Part shown: in pieces, positions 25,346-32,951 of the stretch
How the letters are laid out: the number at the start of each line of letters is the position of its first letter
Numbering within the stretch: position 1 is the stretch's first letter
Source of the DNA: Blautia sp.
GTDB taxonomy: Bacteria > Bacillota > Clostridia > Lachnospirales > Lachnospiraceae
Length of the DNA: 64,000 nt
Direction: 5' to 3'
NCBI GenBank assembly: GCA_017475035.1
Contig: JAFVGK010000156.1
Coordinates: 49,370-113,369, forward strand
Made by a program: the position numbers and the translations under genes
Notes under the pieces: model-generated
Databases searched by the model: none
What the model saw: the letters and a program-made list of their open reading frames with translations, nothing else
Told to the model about the DNA's origin: nothing

Positions 25346-25387
25346 AAAAAACGATCCGCCCGGAACCAGACAGGCGGATCGTTTTTT
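25346..25387 (+). terminator. Terminator after NlpC/P60-type gene
   Basis: AAAAAACGATCCGCC / GGCGGATCGTTTTTT, a 15-bp stem with flanking A- and T-runs. Confidence 0.92.
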
Positions 25388-25514
25388 GCATCGCGGCCCA
25401 TTTAAAAACAAAAGGCTTGTGTAAAGAAAAGTCTCTGTGATAAGATAACCCTGCAAACGGAAAGAGAACTGGAACTTAATGTTTGTAAAGTCACGCTTAA
25501 GAGGAGAAACTAAA

Positions 25515-26252
25515 ATGCAAGAAACCAACATTTCCATTTTTCCTGAACAGATGCAGATATTCAGCGGGAGTGCATTGAAAATGATCGCGTTTGCCATTAT
25601 GCTGATCGATCATACGGCCTCTATTCTTTTGCAATTGTACCAGCCTGCGATGAATACATATCTCAGCTTTTTTGGAAAATCCTATAGCATATACCGTATC
25701 TGCAGAAATGTCGGCCGTCTGGCCTTCCCGATTTTCTGCTTTCTTCTGGTAGAGGGCTTTGTGCATACCAAAAGCAGGATCCGTTATGCGAGAAATCTCC
25801 TTCTGTTTGCATTGATTTCAGAGATCCCATGGAATCTGGGCTTCGGGAGAAATCTGCATTATGCGAAGCAGAACGTTTATTTTACCCTTCTCCTGGGATT
25901 TCTGGGTATGTGCCTGGCTGAATACTTTAAAGAATCCAGGATTTTGCAGATGGTATGTGTTTTTGCTCTTCTTATGGTTTCTATGAAGCTGAATGCCGAT
26001 TACAGCTATCGCGGATATCTCTTTATCATGATTATGTATTATCTGAGAAATGAACGTGTCGGGCAGGCCCTGGTCGGCAGCTGCTGGCTGTACTATGAGT
26101 GGGTGGCCGGTTTTGCCTTTATCCCGATCAATATGTATAACGGGAAGAGAGGCTTCATCAAATCAAAGCTTCTCAAATATCTCGGATATTCCTTCTATCC
26201 GCTGCACATTACCGCGTTAATTATCCTGAGACGGCTGATTTTTCATATATGA
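25515..26252 (+). CDS. TraX family membrane protein
   Basis: A 245-residue polytopic protein of the TraX family (founder: F-pilin acetylation). Typical features are SGSALKMIAFAIMLIDHTAS near 15-35, NVGRLAFPIFCFLLVEGFVHT near 65-85 and the C-terminal YLGYSFYPLHITALIIL. In Firmicutes TraX proteins are chromosomal, lack conjugation genes and probably acylate a surface molecule; that role is inference. The ATG at 25515 follows AAGAGGAG. No conjugation gene is nearby. Confidence 0.88.
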   Translation: MQETNISIFPEQMQIFSGSALKMIAFAIMLIDHTASILLQLYQPAMNTYLSFFGKSYSIYRICRNVGRLAFPIFCFLLVEGFVHTKSRIRYARNLLLFALISEIPWNLGFGRNLHYAKQNVYFTLLLGFLGMCLAEYFKESRILQMVCVFALLMVSMKLNADYSYRGYLFIMIMYYLRNERVGQALVGSCWLYYEWVAGFAFIPINMYNGKRGFIKSKLLKYLGYSFYPLHITALIILRRLIFHI

Positions 26253-26365
26253 ATGATTCAGACGGAAAAATGTAATGCAAAATGAGCTCGCTCTTTTTTT
26301 GCATGAGATTGGGATACGTAGAAACAGGCTTTTCGTGTTCCTTCATGAGGCTGAAAAACCGATGC

Positions 26366-27301
26366 TTATTCTTCGAGTTCGTCCAGATATCTTGCCAGAG
26401 CGTCTTTCCAGTCCGGTAGAGGCGTGAAGCCTTTTTGCACCAGTTTGTATTTATCCAGGCGGCTGTTAAAGGGACGGGCTGCTTTGGAGACACCGTACTG
26501 CGCAGTGGTGACAGGATAAACCTTAACTCTCTTTGCGTTTTCATTGCCGCGTTCGGCGGACTGGCGGAAAATCTCACAGGCGAAGTCATACCAGCTGATA
26601 TAGCCCCCTTCGTTTGTGGCATGATAATAGCCGTATTTATCCGTTTCAATCATGTCGACGAGAAGGCGGGCAAGGTCAAAGGTATAGGTAGGCGTACCGA
26701 TCTGGTCATTGACGACACGAAGTTCATCATGGGTTTCGGCAAGCTTCAGCATGGTTTTGATAAAATTGTTTCCGTTTTTTCCGAATACCCAGGCGATACG
26801 CACGATGAAAAACTCGTCTAGCAGCTGGCTGATCATCAGTTCTCCGTCGAGCTTTGACTGCCCATATACATTTAACGGTGCATAATCACTGCAGTCGGGG
26901 GTCCAGGGGGCATTGCCCTGTCCATTGAAGACATAGTCTGTAGAAAGATAAAGCATTTTCGCACAGGCAGAGGAACAGGCCAGGGCGATATTCTGGGTGC
27001 CTGTAACATTTACACGGTGGACGACAGGCCGGTTTTTTTCATCCTCCGCCGCGTCCACTGCCGTCCAGGCGGCGCAATGAATGACTGCGTCATAAGAGCC
27101 CTGGGTGATGGTGTTCATGACCGCGTCTCCGTCTGTGATATCCATTGGGATATATGGCATGTGGGTGACACTGGTTCCGTCAGCAATTCCGCTGTAAGAG
27201 GGAGCCAGGTCAGAACCGACTCCCTGGTGTCCGCGCCTGGCAAGTTCATTCATGACGTCATGACCAAGCTGTCCTCCCACGCCGGTAACAAATACTTTCA
27301 T
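26366..27301 (-). CDS. rfbD: dTDP-4-dehydrorhamnose reductase
   Basis: A 311-residue NAD(P)H-dependent short-chain-type reductase for the last step to dTDP-L-rhamnose. The Rossmann motif GVGGQLGHD is at residues 7-15, and YLSTDYVFNG and YGQSKLDGE (Tyr-x3-Lys) form the catalytic region. It is last in the minus-strand run rfbA-rfbB-rfbD. The 3,5-epimerase gene rfbC, needed between steps 2 and 4, is absent from the cluster. Confidence 0.93.
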   Translation of the reverse strand: MKVFVTGVGGQLGHDVMNELARRGHQGVGSDLAPSYSGIADGTSVTHMPYIPMDITDGDAVMNTITQGSYDAVIHCAAWTAVDAAEDEKNRPVVHRVNVTGTQNIALACSSACAKMLYLSTDYVFNGQGNAPWTPDCSDYAPLNVYGQSKLDGELMISQLLDEFFIVRIAWVFGKNGNNFIKTMLKLAETHDELRVVNDQIGTPTYTFDLARLLVDMIETDKYGYYHATNEGGYISWYDFACEIFRQSAERGNENAKRVKVYPVTTAQYGVSKAARPFNSRLDKYKLVQKGFTPLPDWKDALARYLDELEE

Positions 27302-27376
27302 TCAAGTCATTCCTTTCTTGTTTTTGGCACAGGTGTATCGCACGTTATGCTGCAGTTTTTTATGGGGTTATTTCCT

Positions 27377-28396
27377 TCAACGGTTCCCATACATTTTTTC
27401 ATAATAGTCCTGATACTCTCCGGAGATGATTGTTTCCCACCAATCCCGGTGAGAGAGATACCATTGGATCGTTTTTTTGATGCCCTCTTCGAAATGCGTT
27501 TCCGGAAGCCAGCCGAGATCGTGATGGATCTTTGCCGGGTCAATGGCGTAGCGCATGTCATGGCCTTTGCGGTCGGTCACATATGTGATCAGGCTTTCGG
27601 GCTTTCCCAGCTCTTTCAGGATGATTTTTACGATGTCAATGTTTCGTTTTTCATTATGTCCGCCTACATTGTAAACCTCACCTTCTTTTCCTTCGCGGAT
27701 GATGAGGTCGATTGCCTTGCAATGATCATCGACGTAGAGCCAGTCACGTACATTTTCACCCTTCCCGTAAACGGGAAGCGGTTTGTCTGCAAGAGCATTC
27801 GCGATCATAAGAGGAATCAGCTTTTCCGGGAACTGATAGGGTCCGTAGTTGTTGGAGCAGCGGCTGATGGATACCGGCAGGTTGTAGGTGCGGTGATAAG
27901 CCAGGACGAGCAGGTCTGCCGATGCCTTGGAGGAGCTGTAGGGACTGCTGGTGTGGAGCGGCGTCTGCTCTGTGAAGAAAAGATCCGGGCGGTCCAGGGG
28001 CAGATCGCCGTATACTTCATCGGTTGAAACCTGATGGTACCGTTTGATTCCATATTTGCGGCAGGCATCCATCAGTGCACAGGTACCGAGAATATTGGCT
28101 TTCAGGAAAGCTTCCGGGTCTTCGATGGAGCGGTCCACATGGGTTTCCGCAGCAAAATTTACGATGATATCCGGTTTCTCCTCTTCGAATAACCTGTCTA
28201 CCGCCGTCCGGTCCGTGATATCATCCTTGACAAAACGAAACTGCGGATTGTCCATGACCGGTGAGAGAGTAGAAAGATTACCCGCATAGGTCAGGCTGTC
28301 CAGGCAGACAATTCTGTCCTGGGGATGCTTTGTCAGTTCATAAAAGATAAAATTGCTTCCGATAAATCCGGCGCCGCCGGTTACAATGATAGTCAT
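27377..28396 (-). CDS. rfbB: dTDP-glucose 4,6-dehydratase
   Basis: A 339-residue extended SDR enzyme converting dTDP-glucose to dTDP-4-keto-6-deoxyglucose. Visible motifs are GGAGFIGSNF (NAD binding, residues 7-16), HQVSTDEVYGDL and YSSSKA (Tyr-x3-Lys). The length is normal. It lies 75 bp upstream of rfbD and 115 bp downstream of rfbA. Confidence 0.95.
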   Translation of the reverse strand: MTIIVTGGAGFIGSNFIFYELTKHPQDRIVCLDSLTYAGNLSTLSPVMDNPQFRFVKDDITDRTAVDRLFEEEKPDIIVNFAAETHVDRSIEDPEAFLKANILGTCALMDACRKYGIKRYHQVSTDEVYGDLPLDRPDLFFTEQTPLHTSSPYSSSKASADLLVLAYHRTYNLPVSISRCSNNYGPYQFPEKLIPLMIANALADKPLPVYGKGENVRDWLYVDDHCKAIDLIIREGKEGEVYNVGGHNEKRNIDIVKIILKELGKPESLITYVTDRKGHDMRYAIDPAKIHHDLGWLPETHFEEGIKKTIQWYLSHRDWWETIISGEYQDYYEKMYGNR

Positions 28397-28511
28397 GAAT
28401 CTTTTCCCTTCTTAAAGCTTAGATTGAGTCAGAAATTGATGCCCCGAATGACTTGTCTTTTTGTCCGGGAGCATACCTCAAAAATCAGTTACATAGTCAG
28501 TATCTGTTATT

Positions 28512-29426
28512 TTAAGAATACCGTTTTCTGTCATGCAGGATGTCGACATATTTGCCGTCAAGGACGTCCTTGAGGTACTGTCCGTATTGATTTTTTTTCA
28601 GAATCTCATAAACCTTCAGGACATCTTCTTTTGAAATCCAGCCGTTCAGATAAGCGATTTCCTCAAGACACGCAAGCTTTCTGTGCTGATGATCCTCCAT
28701 GGTTTTTACAAAATTGGTAGCTTCCACAAGGCTTTCGTGGGTACCGGTGTCCAGCCATGTAAAACCCTGCCCCAACAGCTCGACGCGAAGCTCGCCCCGT
28801 TCCAGATAAATGCGGTTCAGGTCTGTGATTTCCAGTTCTCCTCTCGAACTGGGCTTCAGTGTTTTGGTATACTCCACGACATGGCGGTCATAAAAGTACA
28901 GGCCGGTCACACAATAATTGCTCTTGGGATGTTTCGGCTTTTCTTCGATACTGACGGCTTTTCCTTCCTGATCAAACTCTACGATGCCGAAGCGTTCCGG
29001 ATCATCTACATAATAGCCAAAGACAGTTGCGCCGACCCCTTCCCGGGCGTTGGTGACAGCTTCTTTAAGCCGCTTGTTCAGGCCATGTCCCGCAAAAATA
29101 TTGTCCCCGAGGATCATGGCTACGGGATCATTGCCGATAAATTCCTCGCCGATGAGGAATGCCTGGGCCAGACCGTCCGGGCTTGGCTGAACGGCATAGG
29201 ACAAATGAAGGCCAAACTGATGTCCGTCTCCCAGCAGCTCGGTAAAGCGCGGAGTATCCTGCGGAGTGGATATGATCAGGATATCCCGGATTCCTGCCGA
29301 CATCAATACGGACATGGGGTAATAAATCATCGGTTTATCATAAATCGGCAGCAGCTGCTTAGACGTGACCATGGTCAATGGATAAAGTCTGGTGCCGGAA
29401 CCACCGGCAAGAATAATCCCTTTCAT
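28512..29426 (-). CDS. rfbA: Glucose-1-phosphate thymidylyltransferase
   Basis: A 304-residue nucleotidyltransferase making dTDP-glucose, the first step to dTDP-rhamnose for surface polysaccharide. The N-terminal [18 protein letters not shown] signature fixes the start at 29426, where AAGGAG precedes the [11 protein letters not shown] and LGDNIF also match. It is the first gene of the minus-strand rhamnose cluster. Confidence 0.95.
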   Translation of the reverse strand: MKGIILAGGSGTRLYPLTMVTSKQLLPIYDKPMIYYPMSVLMSAGIRDILIISTPQDTPRFTELLGDGHQFGLHLSYAVQPSPDGLAQAFLIGEEFIGNDPVAMILGDNIFAGHGLNKRLKEAVTNAREGVGATVFGYYVDDPERFGIVEFDQEGKAVSIEEKPKHPKSNYCVTGLYFYDRHVVEYTKTLKPSSRGELEITDLNRIYLERGELRVELLGQGFTWLDTGTHESLVEATNFVKTMEDHQHRKLACLEEIAYLNGWISKEDVLKVYEILKKNQYGQYLKDVLDGKYVDILHDRKRYS

Positions 29427-29814
29427 ATACTTTAATTCTCCTTGTTGAATAAAACCGATTTGAGAAGGAAAAACTTTGAAAAATGACCTTTTCATTCTGC
29501 CTGTCTTTTTCTCCAGGAGTTCTGATCAAAATGAAAGATTTTATGAGAGAAAAACAACGAAAAAGATCGTGTTTTATGATTTATGCATAGCAGATAAAAG
29601 AATCCTGTGATATACTGGTGATATTCACACAGAACAGATGATAGACAGAAAGAATGGGTTGTGTTGACGATAGTCATAAGAATATTCGTATTTTGCACTT
29701 CTACTATTGATTTTCATTTCTTTCTGTGCAAAAAAGGATTTCGGGAAGCTACAGGACTATTTTATCATTATAACAATTCCGGCATTTGATTGTCAATAAA
29801 AGGAGACTGTTTTT
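29427..29814. other. Intergenic region between divergent rfbA and GH32 genes
   Basis: A+T-rich, no gene or repeat recognised. It must hold the promoter(s) of rfbA and of the fructosidase gene. I see no pair of -35/-10 boxes good enough to annotate. Confidence 0.4.
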
Positions 29815-29899
29815 ATCTTCGGCAGTCCAACTGCCGAAGCAGCAGGATCGTCATCCCAGGACATTAAGGATAGCCGCGAAACTGCGTTATGGGAGGAGG
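29815..29899 (+). repeat. Shine-Dalgarno repeat element, full copy (D)
   Basis: Best hairpin of the family: CTTCGGCAG (29817-29825), loop, CTGCCGAAG (29831-29839). Then come AGCAGGATCGTCATCC, ACATTAAGGATAGCCG and CTGCGTTATGGGAGGAGG ending at 29899. The AGGAGG is the ribosome site of the GH32 gene starting at 29907. Confidence 0.85.
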
Positions 29900-29906
29900 C
29901 AAAAGG

Positions 29907-31367
29907 ATGAGAATGTGGACCAGAGAGGAGCTGTATCGGCCGCTGAAAGAGAAAGCGGAAATAGCAGATCTCCATGACTACGTAAGCAAGTCGGCATATC
30001 GACAGGCGTATCATGTTCAGCCGGTAACCGGCCTGCTCAATGATCCAAATGGGTTTATCTTACATAAAGGCGTCTGGCATCTCTTTTATCAATGGTGTCC
30101 GTGGGGAGCGGTACATGGAATAAAATATTGGTATCATGTAGTTTCAAAGGATCTGATCCAATGGAAAAATGCAGGCATCTGTATCCGCCCTGACACGGAT
30201 ATGGATAATTACGGCGCTTATTCAGGATCCGCGATATCCGCAAAGGATGCCATCTGTCTGTTTTATACCGGAAATCACAGGGACCCGGATTTCGTCAGAA
30301 AGCCGAAAACCTGTCTGGTAAAGCTTTATGATGACGGCCGGACGGCAAAGCTGCCGTGGCCGCTCTTTGATGAAAATCCGGCGTACACGGAGAATCAGCG
30401 TGATCCCAAGATCATATATGTAGAAGAGAAAAAAAGCTATTATATGCTCCTGGGAGCGCAGAATGCGGCGATGCGGGGATGTGTCCTGGTTTATGAATCC
30501 GCAAATCTTGTGGACGGCTGGTTTTTTGCAGGTTCTTTACATGTCCCCGGTTTCGAGGATTTCGGAGATATGTGGGAATGCCCATCCATAGAGAGAATCT
30601 GCGGAAGAGATGTCCTGATGTTCTGTCCTCAGCATATATATCTGCCCAGGAGAGGAAAAGCGGTCAACCACAGCGGGTATATTCTGGGTGAGATGGATTG
30701 GGACAGACTGGTTTTTACCCCTTCGGGCAGCTTCCATGTCCTGGATTTCGGTTTTGACTTTTACGCCGCGGAATGCGCCGCAAACTTCAAAAGTGCAGAT
30801 CATACCTATCTCACAGCCTGGATGGGCCTTCCCGACGGATCCTATCCGACCGATGAAGAAGGCTGGCAGGGCTGTCTGACATTGCCTAGGGAGCTTTCCG
30901 TTCGTGACAGGCGGCTGATCCAGAAACCTCTGCCGGGCCTGGCAGACCTTCGGAATAAGGAGGTCAGGCCATCGGAGATGATTTTACCGGAGTCCTGTGA
31001 GATGATGGTGATGTGCAGCGGCGGAGATCTGGAGCTTCGCCTGTTTACAAGGAAGGATCTGAGCGGAGGATTGGTGATCAGCTACCAGGAAGAATTCCAT
31101 ATGATTACCGTAGACCGTTCCGGGATGAATCTTCGGATTAATCCGGAACAGGGAGAAATCAGACAGCACCTGATTGACAATGAGCTGACACAGCTCAGGG
31201 TGTTTATTGACCGCAGCTCCGTAGAGATTTTTGTAAATGAAGGCGATGCCGTATTTACAGCCCGGGTATTTCCTACCGAGGAAGAAGGAAACTTCTATTT
31301 AAGCCCCAACGCCAATGCAAGGATCTGGACCTTAAAATCTGCTGTTGTCGATGATTTCTGCGCTTAA
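29907..31367 (+). CDS. Glycoside hydrolase family 32 beta-fructosidase
   Basis: A 486-residue cytosolic enzyme that hydrolyses sucrose, sucrose-6-phosphate or fructo-oligosaccharides. The five-blade propeller motifs are present: LLNDPNGF with nucleophile Asp46, QRDPKII (Arg165-Asp166) and MWECPSIE with acid/base Glu224. A C-terminal beta-sandwich ends with LRVFIDRSSVEIFVNEGD, typical of GH32. No PTS or fructokinase gene is adjacent, so the substrate source is unknown. The start follows the repeat-derived ribosome site. A bidirectional hairpin terminates it. Confidence 0.92.
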   Translation: MRMWTREELYRPLKEKAEIADLHDYVSKSAYRQAYHVQPVTGLLNDPNGFILHKGVWHLFYQWCPWGAVHGIKYWYHVVSKDLIQWKNAGICIRPDTDMDNYGAYSGSAISAKDAICLFYTGNHRDPDFVRKPKTCLVKLYDDGRTAKLPWPLFDENPAYTENQRDPKIIYVEEKKSYYMLLGAQNAAMRGCVLVYESANLVDGWFFAGSLHVPGFEDFGDMWECPSIERICGRDVLMFCPQHIYLPRRGKAVNHSGYILGEMDWDRLVFTPSGSFHVLDFGFDFYAAECAANFKSADHTYLTAWMGLPDGSYPTDEEGWQGCLTLPRELSVRDRRLIQKPLPGLADLRNKEVRPSEMILPESCEMMVMCSGGDLELRLFTRKDLSGGLVISYQEEFHMITVDRSGMNLRINPEQGEIRQHLIDNELTQLRVFIDRSSVEIFVNEGDAVFTARVFPTEEEGNFYLSPNANARIWTLKSAVVDDFCA

Positions 31368-31397
31368 AAGGTCAGGGCGCTGTCTGACCTTTTATAT
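31366..31397. terminator. Bidirectional terminator shared by GH32 and channel genes
   Basis: AAAAGGTCAG...CTGACCTTTT, spanning the GH32 stop and the last codons of the convergent channel gene. Confidence 0.8.
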
Positions 31398-32556
31398 TGG
31401 ATGAAGGAAGCTGTGCTGGCTTTTGGGTATTTGTTTTTGACCTTTTTCCGGCTGAACCTTCTTTGTTGATTTGCTTTTTCGCAGACGAAGTATCTTTATC
31501 GGTTTGCTTTTTTGCGGGCGAAGTATCTTTACCGGTTTGCTTTTTTGTGGATGAAGTATTTTTACCGGTTTGCTTTTTGGCGGATGAAGTATTTTTTCCG
31601 GTTTGATTTTTTGCGAAGGGAGTGTCTTTATTGGCTTGCGTTTTTGCAGGCGAGGTGTCTTTACCGGCTTCCTTTTTCGCAGGCGAAGCATTTTTACCGG
31701 TTTGCTTTTTTGCGGGTGAAGCTTCTTTACGGGTTTGCCTTTTCCCGGCTGAAGTCTTTTTGCTGATCTGCCTTTCTGCGGGTGAGGCTTTCAGGGGCAG
31801 GGCCATTGCCGGATTTTTAGCTGCGACCAGAAGGCTGCAGATTTCTTCCACATCTTCCTGGGAGAGCTGGTCAAAATGCTCCAGTCTTTCTTTGATCAGA
31901 TCTATTGTCTGATCTTTGACAGAAGAGGGCTGCCGGGATTCATTTTCAAGGAAAAAGGATGTAAGCGTACTGGTTACGGAACCAAGCAGGCCGATCCCGA
32001 CCAGCATCAGCACCATTGCGATAAATCTTCCGTAAAATGTGGATGGGGAGATATCGCCGTAGCCCACGGTGGTAGCGGTAACAAATGCCCACCAGATGCC
32101 GTCCCCGATGTTCATTCCTTCCGCAAAGTGAATCAGAACGCCGCCGGTAAGAATCAGAACGCCGGTAGCCATCAGGACATATTTAAACCCGTTTGTATCC
32201 AGGAAACGGGATGCTTTTTTAAGAGGGCGCACAAGAAAGGTAAATATTTTAGCCAGGTTCAGTACCTTCAGGATCCGGTCTGCCGCAAGGATACGGCAGG
32301 GTGGAAAGATTCCATGAAAAGGCAGGAGGGAAAGCAGATCCCAGATATTATAGAAGAAATACCATCGCTTATGTCTGGAGTTTTTCAGACGGACGATGTA
32401 ATCGGCGATAAAGATCACCCAGATCGCCCGGTTCAGGGTAAACTGCCAGGGTGCCAGACCATCGGAAAAATCGATCAGGATGAGAAGAACGGAGATAACT
32501 GCCAGAGAACTGATGATAATATCATAACCCTTATGCTGTTTTCGATTAAGCTTCAT
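31372..32556 (-). CDS. Voltage-gated-type potassium channel with lysine-rich repeat tail
   Basis: A 394-residue membrane protein. Residues 10-205 form a six-helix ion-channel domain with pore loop and the selectivity filter TVGYGD (163-168), as in bacterial Kv-like channels. S4 is weakly basic (RILAADRILKVLNLAKIF). A short helical region (DLIKERLEHFDQLSQEDVEEICSLL) links to residues 258-367, ten tandem 11-residue units of the type SPAKKQTGKDT, strongly basic and resembling histone H1-like tails. A 27-residue end follows. The channel half is secure. The tail is unusual; it might bind RNA, nucleoid DNA or anionic lipid on the cytoplasmic side, which is speculation. Confidence 0.88.
   Translation of the reverse strand: MKLNRKQHKGYDIIISSLAVISVLLILIDFSDGLAPWQFTLNRAIWVIFIADYIVRLKNSRHKRWYFFYNIWDLLSLLPFHGIFPPCRILAADRILKVLNLAKIFTFLVRPLKKASRFLDTNGFKYVLMATGVLILTGGVLIHFAEGMNIGDGIWWAFVTATTVGYGDISPSTFYGRFIAMVLMLVGIGLLGSVTSTLTSFFLENESRQPSSVKDQTIDLIKERLEHFDQLSQEDVEEICSLLVAAKNPAMALPLKASPAERQISKKTSAGKRQTRKEASPAKKQTGKNASPAKKEAGKDTSPAKTQANKDTPFAKNQTGKNTSSAKKQTGKNTSSTKKQTGKDTSPAKKQTDKDTSSAKKQINKEGSAGKRSKTNTQKPAQLPSSNIKGQTAP
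31456..31785 (-). repeat. Ten 33-bp coding tandem repeats in the channel gene
   Basis: Ten in-frame units encode variants of S-P/S-A-K-K-Q-T-G-K-D/N-T. Differences between units are mostly at codon positions that change residues 2, 7, 8 and 10, which indicates old units rather than a fresh expansion. Confidence 0.85.
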
Positions 32557-32726
32557 GAAACCGTCCCCTTTTCTGATGAAATCATTTTCTGTACCTTGAA
32601 TAAAAACTCTGCTCCGACTGCAGACTCCGCCGTCAGTGAGAGCAGAGCTTTTCCGGCATGCCCGAGACGAACCTGTAAGCCTATCATATCACATTTTAAA
32701 ATCTTTCTCGTATCTTTATTTTCTTA

Positions 32727-32755
32727 TTGACAATAAATTAACAGTATGATACTAT
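32727..32755 (+). promoter_or_regulatory. Promoter for adhE
   Basis: TTGACA (32727-32732), 17-bp spacer, TACTAT (32750-32755), leaving a leader of about 190 nt before adhE. Confidence 0.7.
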
Positions 32756-32765
32756 ACTCATTGGA

Positions 32766-32783
32766 TTGATAAATAATTAACAA
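32766..32783. promoter_or_regulatory. Rex-type operator at the adhE promoter
   Basis: TTGATAAATAATTAACAA differs by one base from the usual Rex consensus palindrome TTGTTAAATAATTAACAA. It starts 10 bp after the -10 box, over the expected start of transcription. Rex is an NADH/NAD+-sensing repressor that controls adhE in many Firmicutes, so repression at low NADH is predicted. Confidence 0.75.
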
Positions 32784-32951
32784 ACTTATTTTGCAGTAAC
32801 TGTAAAGAGCGATTGCGTTCTGATTCGTTTACTGTGCCGAGGTCACGCCGCGCAGGCAGCATCATTACACGGTAGATGATACGCATCCTATCCATCTTAC
32901 TTAAAAAACCCCAAAATCCCTCGCTGAACGAAAGAAAGAGGTAGCTAAGAC

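Noticed and set aside
26270-26310. Terminator after the TraX gene (GAGCTCGCTC TTTTTTT)
   Set aside because: The possible stem would need a 2-nt loop and is too short to be convincing.
27017-28027. 336-codon open frame on the plus strand
   Set aside because: It is antisense to rfbD and rfbB, which are secure.
28405-28440. Copy of the same repeat near rfbB (AGATTGAGTCAG)
   Set aside because: The match is limited to GATTGAGTCA with no hairpin or AGGAGG in the right place.
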